The notes under the pieces were generated by a model, which was given only the letters and a program-made list of their open reading frames with translations, made no database searches and had not been told where the DNA came from. The position numbers and the translations under genes were made by a program. 64,000 bases of DNA. It comes from BPGX01 sp035405785 (GTDB lineage: Bacteria; Bacteroidota; Bacteroidia; B-17B0; Aurantibacillaceae). Where the stretch lies: NCBI GenBank assembly GCA_035405785.1, contig DAONJS010000001.1:496001-560000 (forward strand). The letters run 5' to 3'. Numbering within the stretch: the first letter of the stretch is position 1; each line of letters opens with the position of its first letter. This document shows positions 26,242 through 35,442 of this stretch, in pieces.

Positions 26242-26467
26242 CACAACGAATATTTTTTCTTTTAGTTTTTCATATAACTTGAATGTTTTTTGATATTATC
26301 CCTTTACTAACTTTGTCTACGTGGTAAAAAATTTAGTATTGATTGCTTGGTAACAAAAAATTTACCTGTTTTAATTAATTAGTGTTCTTATACTTTAAAA
26401 TTTCAAACATTATCTTAATTTATAAGATTAAAAATTGCAAAGTTTAATTTTAACTTAACATTCAGGT

Positions 26468-26532
26468 TAATTTAAGTTCATATAAACTTAAATTATAGTT
26501 AAAGTAATAGCGATTTGTTGTGGGTAATTTTG
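26468..26532 (+). promoter_or_regulatory. Promoter region of the TonB receptor gene with an 11-bp perfect inverted repeat
   Basis: TAATTTAAGTT (26468-26478) and AACTTAAATTA (26485-26495) form a perfect inverted repeat with spacer CATATA. It ends 29 bp before a consensus -7 box TAATTTTG (26525-26532), which itself lies 14 bp before the ATG at 26547. The repeat thus covers roughly -60 to -35, a typical activator or repressor site. The rest of the 305-bp gap from 26242 is AT-rich with no gene seen. A winged-helix gene two positions on could encode the binder. Confidence 0.55.
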
Positions 26533-26546
26533 TCCCCAAAAAAATT

Positions 26547-29435
26547 ATGAAGAAAATTGACTTTTACAAAACTCTTTTATTATTAGTTTTAATATCACTT
26601 AAATCATTTTCTCAACAAAATGTAATTTATGGAATAGTTAAAGATTCATCTACTAATGAAATTATTCCTGGTGCTATTGTTTATATTGAAGGCACAAATA
26701 TCTCTACAACTACTGATTTTGATGGAAACTTTAAATTCAAAGTTTATCCCGGTAAATACAAAATAGTTTGTTCTTATATTACATATAATACTTTTAGTAT
26801 ATTAATTAATATTAATAAAGATAGTACTAACTTAACCATATTATTGACCCCTGAAAAGAATTCGTTATTAAATGAAATTGTTATTGTTGGAGAAAAACAA
26901 ACAAATAATGATGCAGGATTAGTCATTATGCAAAAAGAAAATAAAAGTGTAAGTGATGGAGTATCTGCAGAATTAATCAGAAAAACAGCTGATAGAACTA
27001 CATCAGATGTTTTGAGAAGAGTAAGTGGAGTAAGCATTGTAAATAATAGATTTGTAGTAGTTAGAGGATTAAATGAAAGATACAATTTATCTTTTCTAAA
27101 CAATGCTCCTTTGCCAAGTACTGAAAGTGATAAGCGTGCTTTTTCATTTGATTTAATTCCATCACAAATTATTGATAATATCATCATTAATAAAACAGCA
27201 ACGCCTGATTTGCCAGCAAATTTTGGAGGTGGAAGTATTTTTATTTCTACAAAATCAATACCTGAAAAAAACTTTATTCAAATATCATCATCAGTTGGAT
27301 ACAACACGCTTGCAACAAGCAAAACTTTTTTGGATTACAGTGCTAGTAAATATCATTGGCTTGGATATTATGATAACTCACAAAATATTCCATCTGAAAT
27401 TCCAGAATCTCCAAAAAGTTGGATATCAAATGATCAACAAATGGAAATGGCTAAAAAGTTTAAGAATGATTTTGCAACAAAATCTGTAAAGATATTGCCA
27501 AATATGACTTTTAACTTGACGAGTGGATGGAAACATACTTTCAAAAACAATCAACAATTTGGTTTTATTTTTTCTCAAAATTATCAAAATAATTACAACA
27601 AATTTAATGTATTAAGAACTAACTATATCAATAGCCCAAGTAACAATGCAGATGTGATGTTAGATGATTATTACAATATTACAACTACGCAAAATAATGT
27701 TGTCAATACTTCATTACTAAATGCTGGATACAAATTTAATCCTCATCATCAAATTAATTTCAAAAATTCTTTTATTTTTAATTCTAATAAATCAGTCATT
27801 GAACAATACGGCACAACTTCCCCTCTTGATTCTAACAGAACAGTTGATAAAAACACATCATTATTTTATACAAACTCAAAGATTTTTTCATCTCAATTAT
27901 CAGTGGAAAATGAATTTGAAAATATAGGGGTAAAATCTCGCCTCACATTAGGATATAGCAATATCAATATAGTTACTCCAAATGTTCGTTATATGAGTTA
28001 TTCAAAATTTGTTCGCATTCAAAATTATCCTGACCCCAACGATCCTCCACCACCATATATAAGAGATACAATGTACGCAGCAAATATATCTAATGCTTCT
28101 ACTGGCCCAGATTATGCCGGCTATAGATTTTATTCCAAAATGAATGAAGATATTCGTTCTGTAAAATACGATATTGAAAAAAATATCAATATAAATGATA
28201 TTAAACTTTCAATTCAATCTGGATATTATTTTCAGCAAAGACAAAGAAATTTTGATATTCGTCAATTTGGATACGCAAAGTATACAAAGTTTGGAAAAAT
28301 ATTTGATGATAGTTTGCTTTATTTACCATCTGATTTAATTTTTTCTGAACAAAATATAGGTATTTTACCTAATAATAAAACTGGATTTAAGTTAATTGAA
28401 GTTACAAAACCAAGCGATATGTATTTTGCAAAATCTAATAATCACGCCACCTATTTAATGACAACACTTGATTATAAATTTATTCGCATAATAGGCGGTG
28501 TTAGATATGAATATTATCAACAAACATTACTTGCAAAAAGAAATCAACAAGATTCTATAAATATTCATCAAACATTCAATAATTTTTTACCAAGTGTAAA
28601 TGTTATATTTAATATCAATGAAAAAAATTCTATTCGTTTATGTTATTCCAAAACCATCAATAGACCTGAATTTAGAGAATTAGCGCCGGTAAGTTGGTAT
28701 AATCCTGTAAATAGATTAGTTTATTATGGAAACGATACCTTACTTCCAGCAAGTATTCATAACTTTGATTTAAGATATGAAATTTATCCAGGAAAAGGTC
28801 AATTATTCACATTTACTCCATTTTATAAATACTTCATAAATCCAATAGAACAAGTAATGTCTACTGGTTATACAAATGAAATTACTTGGGCAAATGCACA
28901 GTTTGCAAAGGTTTATGGAATAGAAACTGAATTCAGAATGGAACTTTCAAGTATCTTTAAATCTAAAAAAGATTCTAATTCAATTTTAGAGAAATTTTCT
29001 GTGTTCAACAATTTTGCTTTGATAAAATCAGAAGTTCATTTACCTGATCAAATTTATTCTGCAAGTAAAGTTCGCCCATTACAAGGACAATCACCATTTT
29101 TAATAAATAATGGTGTAACATATTATGATAAAAAATCAAAATGGAAAATTACATTAGCTTACAATAGAATTGGCAGAAGAATAATTTTTGCAGGTAATCA
29201 AAGAGATCCTGATAGATACGAAACAGGAAGAGATGTTATAGATTTTCAAATTGCTAAAACATTCTTAAAAGATAAATTAGAAGTACGATTTAATATAAGA
29301 GACATTTTACATCAAAATCAATATGTTTACCAAAATGCTGATAGCAATACCAAATACGATAAATCAAAAGATTTTACAATACTCAAAATAAATTATCCAA
29401 GTGTATATCAAATAAATATCTCTTACAAATTTTAA
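26547..29435 (+). CDS. TonB-dependent outer-membrane receptor
   Basis: 962 residues from the ATG; a GTG at 26520 in frame is upstream of the -7 box and rejected. The signal peptide (MKKIDFYKTLLLLVLISLKSFSQ) is followed by a carboxypeptidase-like regulatory domain (about 25-110). The plug domain contains VRGLNERYNLSFLNNAPLPS and RAFSFDLIPSQIIDNIIINK, then FGGGSIFISTKS and a long beta-barrel ending in the aromatic INISYKF. It should import a ligand using TonB energy. The NERYN/RAFSFDLIP plug form is shared with a receptor group that often lies beside secreted beta-helix proteins (from memory), as here. Ligand unknown. Confidence 0.9.
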   Translation: MKKIDFYKTLLLLVLISLKSFSQQNVIYGIVKDSSTNEIIPGAIVYIEGTNISTTTDFDGNFKFKVYPGKYKIVCSYITYNTFSILININKDSTNLTILLTPEKNSLLNEIVIVGEKQTNNDAGLVIMQKENKSVSDGVSAELIRKTADRTTSDVLRRVSGVSIVNNRFVVVRGLNERYNLSFLNNAPLPSTESDKRAFSFDLIPSQIIDNIIINKTATPDLPANFGGGSIFISTKSIPEKNFIQISSSVGYNTLATSKTFLDYSASKYHWLGYYDNSQNIPSEIPESPKSWISNDQQMEMAKKFKNDFATKSVKILPNMTFNLTSGWKHTFKNNQQFGFIFSQNYQNNYNKFNVLRTNYINSPSNNADVMLDDYYNITTTQNNVVNTSLLNAGYKFNPHHQINFKNSFIFNSNKSVIEQYGTTSPLDSNRTVDKNTSLFYTNSKIFSSQLSVENEFENIGVKSRLTLGYSNINIVTPNVRYMSYSKFVRIQNYPDPNDPPPPYIRDTMYAANISNASTGPDYAGYRFYSKMNEDIRSVKYDIEKNININDIKLSIQSGYYFQQRQRNFDIRQFGYAKYTKFGKIFDDSLLYLPSDLIFSEQNIGILPNNKTGFKLIEVTKPSDMYFAKSNNHATYLMTTLDYKFIRIIGGVRYEYYQQTLLAKRNQQDSINIHQTFNNFLPSVNVIFNINEKNSIRLCYSKTINRPEFRELAPVSWYNPVNRLVYYGNDTLLPASIHNFDLRYEIYPGKGQLFTFTPFYKYFINPIEQVMSTGYTNEITWANAQFAKVYGIETEFRMELSSIFKSKKDSNSILEKFSVFNNFALIKSEVHLPDQIYSASKVRPLQGQSPFLINNGVTYYDKKSKWKITLAYNRIGRRIIFAGNQRDPDRYETGRDVIDFQIAKTFLKDKLEVRFNIRDILHQNQYVYQNADSNTKYDKSKDFTILKINYPSVYQINISYKF

Positions 29436-29440
29436 TTTAT

Positions 29441-29728
29441 ATGTTCATTGTAGATTGCGAAAAATATGTTGTTAATAAAAAAGGTATTATAGTAGAACTT
29501 TCTAAAACAGAATTTGAAATAATTAAACTTTTATCACAGGTTCCAGGAAAAGTTTATAATAGAACGCAAATTTTTCAAGCCCTTTGGCCTAATGATACTA
29601 GTGTAAAAGAAAGAACTGTTGATGTACATATAGTAAGTTTAAGAAAAAAGTTAGGAAAAGATATTATTAAAACTATTAAAAATGTTGGTTATAAATTAAA
29701 CATTGAACCCGTGAAAATAATTCCGTAG
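29441..29728 (+). CDS. Stand-alone OmpR/PhoB-type winged-helix DNA-binding protein
   Basis: 95 residues consisting only of the Trans_reg_C effector domain: LSKTEFEIIKLLSQVPGKV, the turn NRTQIFQALWP, the recognition helix KERTVDVHIVSLRKKLG and the wing IIKTIKNVGYKLN. No receiver domain is encoded upstream; the preceding frame is the TonB receptor, whose stop is 5 bp away, so the two genes are translated from one mRNA. It may regulate this locus, perhaps at the inverted repeat 26468-26495, or use a kinase-independent signal. It may also be the remnant of a response regulator, but the start is clean and the domain complete. Confidence 0.82.
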   Translation: MFIVDCEKYVVNKKGIIVELSKTEFEIIKLLSQVPGKVYNRTQIFQALWPNDTSVKERTVDVHIVSLRKKLGKDIIKTIKNVGYKLNIEPVKIIP

Positions 29729-29780
29729 ATATTTAATAATAAAACAAAATTATCTTAATAATAAGAAAATATTGTGTCCC

Positions 29781-29788
29781 GAATTTTG
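29781..29788 (+). promoter_or_regulatory. Possible -7 element for the beta-helix gene (GAATTTTG)
   Basis: GAATTTTG differs from TAnnTTTG at one position and lies 26 bp before the ATG at 29815. No -33 match is seen. The gene may instead be read from the receptor promoter. Confidence 0.3.
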
Positions 29789-29814
29789 CAGCAAATAATT
29801 AAAAACATAAAACT

Positions 29815-31425
29815 ATGAAAAAAACAATTCTCAACGCAGCCGCACTCATTGCAGTGCTGCACACAGGAATGGCACAAACACCATTCTTTCAACCCACAAC
29901 TTATCGTGGTGCATTTGCACCTGCTCCTACTCCTATGTGGACAGACACATGGTGTGAATGGGATCCGCAAAACAAAGTTTATCCTGCTCCTACAATGACA
30001 GTTACATCTAATATAACCACAAATACAACATGGACTACAGGGCAGGTTATTTTATTAAGCGGACAGATATTTGTAAAAAATAATGCTGTATTAACCATTC
30101 AACCAGGTGTCATTATCAGAGGTGATAAAAGTGTAACTGGTGCAGGACTTTTCATAACAAGAGGATCAAAAATAATAGCACAAGGTACAGTAAATCAACC
30201 AATAGTTTTTACATCTGACCAGGCGCCAGGTTCAAGAAATATAGGTGATTGGGGAGGTGTTGTATTGTTTGGGTATGCTTCTACTAATGATGCAGGTGGA
30301 ACTAATTACATTGAGGGCTTGCCGCCATCTCCTGATACACAATATGGTGGTGGAACTACACCAAACGACAATGATAGTTCTGGTATTCTCAAATATGTTC
30401 GTATTGAATTTGCTGGATATGCTTATCAGCCAAATAAAGAAATCAATGGTTTAACTTTTGGTGCAGTAGGTAGAAAAACTGTTGTTGACTATGTTCAAGT
30501 ATCATTTGCTAATGATGATGCATTTGAATGGTTTGGTGGTACAGTAAATTGCAAACATCTTGTGTCATACAGAAATTTAGATGATGATTTTGATACAGAT
30601 AATGGTTTTAGTGGAATGGTACAATTTGCCCTTGCTGTAAGAGATCCTAATATCGCAGACAATCCATCAGTTTCTACATCAGAAGGTTTTGAATCAGATA
30701 ATGACCCAACTGGAAGCAGTAATACTCCAAAAACAAGTGCTATATTTTCAAATGTTACGATTATTGGACCATATAGAGGAAATACTTCAAATACAATTGC
30801 AAGTGGGTTTAGAAGAGGTGCAAGATTAAGAAGAAACTCCGAATTAAAAATTTTCAACTCTATTTTTATGGACCATCCAAGAGGTGTAATGATTGATGGA
30901 ACTGCTTGTGAAAATAATGCTACCAATGGACTATTAAAATTTAAAAATAATATTGTTGCTGGAAATTTAACAGGAAAAGTTACTGAAGTTGTTTCTGGTA
31001 GTTCCTTTAATGCTCCTGCATGGTTTGGTGCTAATAATAACGATTCACTTGTAAGTACTTCTGGTATATTAGTAAATCCTTATGATTATTATAACCCTGA
31101 TTACAGACCCGTTTCTTCTGGCATAGCAAATTCTGGTGCTAATTTCAACGACCCAGCATTTACTGGTTTAGTTTTAGAAGTTAGTGCTATTAACAATCCA
31201 AATGCTATTGGAAAAATTTATCCAAATCCTGCTAAAGATATAGTAGTTGTAAGCACTATAAATCCAGTAAAAGAAATTGTGATTATGGATATTACAGGAA
31301 AAGAAGTATTAAAATTGATGAATGAGCACGTTATTGATGTAAGTAAATTAGATGTTGGAATTTATATGATAAAAGCAACAACAGAAAATCAGCAGATATT
31401 TGTAACTAAATTGATAAAAGAGTAA
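29815..31425 (+). CDS. Secreted beta-helix-like protein with T9SS sorting domain
   Basis: 536 residues: signal peptide (about 1-20, HTGMAQ), a conserved lead-in (TYRGAFAP...WCEWDPQNKVYP), then a repetitive beta-helix-like domain with LTIQPGVIIRGDK, IIAQGTVNQPIVFTS, GDWGGVVLFG and ILKYVRIEFAGYA. Acidic stretches (NLDDDFDTDNGFSG, GFESDNDPTGSS) may bind calcium. The C-terminus is a type A T9SS domain (IGKIYPNPAKDIVV...GIYMIKATTENQQIFVTKLIKE). Similar proteins pair with TonB receptors in many Bacteroidota, so it may capture or process the receptor's ligand at the cell surface. Specific substrate unknown. Confidence 0.85.
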   Translation: MKKTILNAAALIAVLHTGMAQTPFFQPTTYRGAFAPAPTPMWTDTWCEWDPQNKVYPAPTMTVTSNITTNTTWTTGQVILLSGQIFVKNNAVLTIQPGVIIRGDKSVTGAGLFITRGSKIIAQGTVNQPIVFTSDQAPGSRNIGDWGGVVLFGYASTNDAGGTNYIEGLPPSPDTQYGGGTTPNDNDSSGILKYVRIEFAGYAYQPNKEINGLTFGAVGRKTVVDYVQVSFANDDAFEWFGGTVNCKHLVSYRNLDDDFDTDNGFSGMVQFALAVRDPNIADNPSVSTSEGFESDNDPTGSSNTPKTSAIFSNVTIIGPYRGNTSNTIASGFRRGARLRRNSELKIFNSIFMDHPRGVMIDGTACENNATNGLLKFKNNIVAGNLTGKVTEVVSGSSFNAPAWFGANNNDSLVSTSGILVNPYDYYNPDYRPVSSGIANSGANFNDPAFTGLVLEVSAINNPNAIGKIYPNPAKDIVVVSTINPVKEIVIMDITGKEVLKLMNEHVIDVSKLDVGIYMIKATTENQQIFVTKLIKE

Positions 31426-31448
31426 AAAATAAAAATTAAGAAAACTTG

Positions 31449-31479
31449 AAAAGGCGAAGTACTTATTACTTCGCCTTTT
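31449..31479. terminator. Bidirectional intrinsic terminator between the beta-helix gene and pth
   Basis: A 13-bp perfect stem (AAAAGGCGAAGTA with TACTTCGCCTTTT, loop CTTAT) has a T run on both strands. It follows the + gene ending at 31425 and overlaps the last codons and stop of the convergent pth gene, serving both. Confidence 0.88.
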
Positions 31480-32041
31480 TTGTATTATATTTATTCATAG
31501 CATTTTGAATACCTTCAAATGCAAAGCATAATACTGCATCAGCACAAAGTGGAATTGTTTGTTCAATTATTTTCCATTCATCAGTACTCCATTTTCCTAA
31601 TACATATTCTACTTGTTTGCCTTTGGGAAAATTGTTTCCTATACCTACTCTTAATCTTGGATATTCAGAAGTTTGTAAATGTTCTTCAATACTTTTCAAA
31701 CCATTATGTCCGCCATTACTTCCTTTGGGATGAATTTTAAATTGTCCTACTGGAAATGCCATTTCATCTACAATGATGAGTAAATTTTCATTGGGAATTT
31801 TAAGTGTATTTTTCCAGTAAGCAACGGCTTTCCCACTTAAATTCATATAAGTAGTGGGCTTAATGATATACAATTGCCTGCCTTTATATTTTGCTTCTGC
31901 AATATATGCTAATCTATCTGATGAAAAACTAACATTCAATTTATTTGCTAAAAAATCAACAACATCAAAACCAATGTTATGTCTTGTATGATGGTATTCT
32001 TCGCCTATATTTCCTAATCCAGCAATAAGATATTTAGACAT
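31466..32041 (-). CDS. pth: Pth, peptidyl-tRNA hydrolase
   Basis: 191 residues, standard length. It frees tRNA from peptidyl-tRNA that drops off the ribosome. Motifs are the N-terminal LIAGLGNIGEEYHHTRHNIGFDVVD with the catalytic histidine, KPTTYMNLSGKAV, and GSNGGHNGLKSIEEHL, followed by RLRVGIG. The C-terminal codons form one arm of the terminator hairpin, a compact arrangement. Confidence 0.96.
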   Translation of the reverse strand: MSKYLIAGLGNIGEEYHHTRHNIGFDVVDFLANKLNVSFSSDRLAYIAEAKYKGRQLYIIKPTTYMNLSGKAVAYWKNTLKIPNENLLIIVDEMAFPVGQFKIHPKGSNGGHNGLKSIEEHLQTSEYPRLRVGIGNNFPKGKQVEYVLGKWSTDEWKIIEQTIPLCADAVLCFAFEGIQNAMNKYNTKKAK

Positions 32042-32145
32042 ATTGTTTTTGCGGTAAAAGTCATAAATTTTTTGGAGATAAATTAATACGCTTTAAATAT
32101 TTTTTGTTACTAACAACCCTATTTGTTTAATATAAAAACAATCAT

Positions 32146-33021
32146 TTACTGCACCACTTTGGTAGCCGTAATAACACTTGCCATATTAAAAAATCCTACT
32201 GCCTTTAATTCTGCACCATCTGGTGTGATAATGTTTGTTTTAGAATTTTCTAATGTGGTAGCAAAAAGACCTTGATTATTTGTGTTATTAATAATTTGCT
32301 GAAACATATTAAAACATTGCTCTGATATTGAATGTATTTCAACTCTGCAAGTATCATATTTTTGAAAATATTCTCCAAATGGTGTAATGGCTTCTGCAAT
32401 GTTTGGTGTGAAAACATATCCATCTGCACGAACACCGCCACTTCCGCCGCTTGCACCATCGTATGCTAAATTAATATCAGAGGTTTTTCCAAAAAACTTG
32501 CCATTTCTGAATGATTTTATCCAGTAAAAATCAGGAATTTGTCCTGGTACATCTCTTCCCCACATTATACACTTGTATCCTTCTTTTCCTGAAAAATTAT
32601 TTTTATCATATTTCACTTGAATGCTGTCAATAATTGCTGTTCGTTTTTGTAATGCAGTTGCTGAATAAGTTACACCTTTATAAATAACTTGTAGTTGATA
32701 TAAATGATTAACTCTTGCTATTGTATCAGTTGGTGAAAGTGTGTAGGTATAATAACCATTACTTGAATAATTAAATGTATAAGTTGCATTTGCAGTCAAA
32801 TCTTTTAATAATACTTGTGCATCAGGAATGGCTGTAACATTGTTTGAATTGTCAAAATAATCTTGAGATAAAGTTACTCTTATTTTTTGTGTTTCTCGTA
32901 AATCGTTGACAAATGCATCAATAACTAATAATTTTTTTCCTTGTTCTAATTTTACTTGAACAACATCTTCACAAGATGAAAGCACTATTGCAAATAATAA
33001 ATATGTAATTAATTTTTTCAT
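32146..33021 (-). CDS. DUF4249 lipoprotein, partner of the TonB receptor upstream
   Basis: 291 residues from the ATG at 33021, chosen because it gives a lipoprotein signal (MKKLITYLLFAIVLSSC); a longer frame to 33075 runs into the receptor gene. DUF4249 proteins of Bacteroidota are outer-membrane lipoproteins encoded just after a TonB receptor with a carboxypeptidase-like domain, and may act like SusD-type ligand capture proteins. Recognisable parts are KLLVIDAFVNDLRETQKIRV at the start and MWGRDVPGQIPDFYWIK in the middle. It follows the receptor by 10 bp. Ligand unknown. Confidence 0.85.
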   Translation of the reverse strand: MKKLITYLLFAIVLSSCEDVVQVKLEQGKKLLVIDAFVNDLRETQKIRVTLSQDYFDNSNNVTAIPDAQVLLKDLTANATYTFNYSSNGYYTYTLSPTDTIARVNHLYQLQVIYKGVTYSATALQKRTAIIDSIQVKYDKNNFSGKEGYKCIMWGRDVPGQIPDFYWIKSFRNGKFFGKTSDINLAYDGASGGSGGVRADGYVFTPNIAEAITPFGEYFQKYDTCRVEIHSISEQCFNMFQQIINNTNNQGLFATTLENSKTNIITPDGAELKAVGFFNMASVITATKVVQ

Positions 33022-33031
33022 AGTATTAGTT

Positions 33032-35386
33032 TTAAAAATTAAAGTTCCATGTAATTGCAGGTACAATGCTTCCAATTACAGAAAATCTAACTGCCTGCGT
33101 TTCGTTTGGATTATCAGGATTAGTGCGGAAATAAATAGTGTAAGCATTTCTGCGATTGTATACATTGTAAATACTGAATACTAATTGATTTTTGAATTTT
33201 TTAGTTTTAAGTGCATCTATGTTCCATGTAGCACCTACATCTAATCTGTGATAAGGAGTTACTCTAAAATTATTTCTTTGATTAGTAGTGTTGTACGGAA
33301 CATTGTAACCTTGAATTTGAAATTTAGCATCTGGAAAAGTTGCAGGTGTTCCTGTTAAATAAACAAAGGTGAGAGATACACTCCATTTTTTTGTAATATC
33401 ATAAGTATTGACAAAATTAATAAGATGAGTGCGGTCATATTTGGATAAAAACCAATAATTATTAGATATGCCTTGCACTTTTCTTTCAGTGCGAGAGAGT
33501 GTATAACTTATCCATCCGTTCCATTTTCCTTTTGTCTTTTTGATAAAAAGTTCTAATCCATACGCTCTGCCAATGCCTTGCAAGAATTGAGATTCAATGT
33601 ATTTATTGATAAGTAAATCAGCATTATCAATATAATCTAATTGATTTTGAAAATACTTGTAAAACACTTCAGCAGATGTTTCTAATGTGTTGTTGAAAAA
33701 GTTTCTGAAATAACCAAGAGCCAACTGGTCTGCAATTAAAGGTTTTACATTATTTGTAGATGGTGTATAAACATCTAATGGTGTAGTAGCCGCAGTGTTT
33801 GAAACAATTTGAATATATTGTAACATTCTGTTGTAACTCCATTTAATTGAACTCTTTTGATTGATGACATAATTTGCTGAAAATCTTGGTTCAGGATAAA
33901 AATAATTTTTGATAGGTGATAATAAATCAGAAACTTTTTCTTCTTTATCTACTGGTTTAGCAATACCGGGAGTAGTATCTCTGTATGTATATTTTGTAGT
34001 ATTTCCAAGATAGGTAAAATTTGAAAAGCGTATTCCATATTCAATTGTAAATTTATCGTTTATTTTTTGTTCATTGCTAATGTAAGCGGCTAATTCGTTA
34101 GCATATTTTTTTTCTAAACTTAAATCAGTTGTTTTCCCTTCAACGTCTGAAATAATAGCAGTAGTAGGATTGAATTGATACAAAATATCTTGAATGCCAA
34201 AGCGAACAGTATTATTAGGATTGATATACCAACTTAAATCTGATTTTGCAGAATAATTGACAATGTTAGCACGCCATTCAAATTTTTGATTATTTCCTGG
34301 TTGAGTAAAAATAATTTTGTAATCGTAGTTGCTATAAAATGCAGTTAAATTCATAAACAAACGAGAATTAAAAATATGATTCCATCTTAAAGTTGTTGTA
34401 GCATTTCCCCAGTTAAATGTAAATCCTGCACCAAAAACATCTCTTCCAAAATAACCACTTAAAAATATCACATCTTTATCGCTGATTCTGTAATTAAGTT
34501 TTGCAGTTAAATCATAAAAGTAAAATTGTGCATCTTTTAATGAAGGTTGTTTTTTACTTAAAAATGGTTTTGCAAGCACATCAATATAACTTCTTCTACC
34601 TGCAATGATGAATGATGATTTTTCTTTTTGTATAGGTCCTTCAAATGAAAATCTTGAAAAAATTGTTCCAATGCCACCATTGCCTTCAAACTTTTTATTG
34701 TTTCCTTCTTTTAATCTTACATCTAATACAGAAGATGCTCTGCCACCGTATTGTGAAGGTATGCCGCCTTTGTATAACTTTAAATCTTTCACAGCATCAG
34801 GATTAAACACAGAAAAAAATCCAAACAAATGAGAAGAATTAAATACTGGTGCGTCGTCTAACAATATAAGATTTTGGTCTACATTCCCACCACGCACATT
34901 AAAACCAGAAGCACCTTCACCTACATTTGTTACACCAGGCAATAGTTGCACTGCTTTTACAATATCTACTTCACCAAGCAAAGCAGGAATTTTTTCAACT
35001 TGTTTTATATCTAGTTTTGCAACACTCATTTCAATACTTTTTACATTTTTATCTTCTGCTTCACTTGCAATTTCTACTTCTTCTAACTGTGTGCTGGCTT
35101 CTTCTAATTCAATGTTAAGTTTGATATTTTCATTTAAATTGATTTCTTTTTCAAATAGTTGATAACCAAGAATTGTTACAACAATATTATGTTTTCCTGC
35201 TGGAAGTGTTAATGAATAAAAACCATATTCATTTGTAGATACACCAATAGAAGTATTTTTCTTACTAACGATTGCACCAATAATGGCTTCACCATTCTTT
35301 TTGTCTTTTACATATCCTTGAATAGTAAATTTTTGTTGTGCTAATAAAATACTTGGTAAAAAAATGAGAAAAAATTTTAGTTTCAT
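33032..35386 (-). CDS. TonB-dependent receptor with carboxypeptidase-like N-terminal domain
   Basis: 784 residues: signal peptide (1-16, LPSILLAQQ), regulatory domain (FTIQGYVKDKKNGEAIIGAIV... to about 95), plug with KIPALLGEVDIVKAVQLLPG, FNVRGGNVDQNLILLDDAPV and the barrel ending in ITWNFNF. The VDIVKAVQLLPGV and GASGFNVRGG blocks are typical of the receptor group paired with DUF4249 lipoproteins. It should transport an unknown ligand across the outer membrane. The paired DUF4249 gene follows 10 bp downstream. Confidence 0.9.
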   Translation of the reverse strand: MKLKFFLIFLPSILLAQQKFTIQGYVKDKKNGEAIIGAIVSKKNTSIGVSTNEYGFYSLTLPAGKHNIVVTILGYQLFEKEINLNENIKLNIELEEASTQLEEVEIASEAEDKNVKSIEMSVAKLDIKQVEKIPALLGEVDIVKAVQLLPGVTNVGEGASGFNVRGGNVDQNLILLDDAPVFNSSHLFGFFSVFNPDAVKDLKLYKGGIPSQYGGRASSVLDVRLKEGNNKKFEGNGGIGTIFSRFSFEGPIQKEKSSFIIAGRRSYIDVLAKPFLSKKQPSLKDAQFYFYDLTAKLNYRISDKDVIFLSGYFGRDVFGAGFTFNWGNATTTLRWNHIFNSRLFMNLTAFYSNYDYKIIFTQPGNNQKFEWRANIVNYSAKSDLSWYINPNNTVRFGIQDILYQFNPTTAIISDVEGKTTDLSLEKKYANELAAYISNEQKINDKFTIEYGIRFSNFTYLGNTTKYTYRDTTPGIAKPVDKEEKVSDLLSPIKNYFYPEPRFSANYVINQKSSIKWSYNRMLQYIQIVSNTAATTPLDVYTPSTNNVKPLIADQLALGYFRNFFNNTLETSAEVFYKYFQNQLDYIDNADLLINKYIESQFLQGIGRAYGLELFIKKTKGKWNGWISYTLSRTERKVQGISNNYWFLSKYDRTHLINFVNTYDITKKWSVSLTFVYLTGTPATFPDAKFQIQGYNVPYNTTNQRNNFRVTPYHRLDVGATWNIDALKTKKFKNQLVFSIYNVYNRRNAYTIYFRTNPDNPNETQAVRFSVIGSIVPAITWNFNF

Positions 35387-35402
35387 AATTAAAAAATTGC
35401 GA

Positions 35403-35410
35403 CAAAACTA
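35403..35410 (-). promoter_or_regulatory. -7 element of the receptor/DUF4249 operon (TAGTTTTG)
   Basis: TAGTTTTG on the minus strand fits TAnnTTTG and lies 17 bp upstream of the receptor ATG. The -33 region holds only T-rich sequence, so strength is unclear. Confidence 0.45.
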
Positions 35411-35442
35411 AGGAAACTATTATTGTTTTTATAGTTTCTAAA

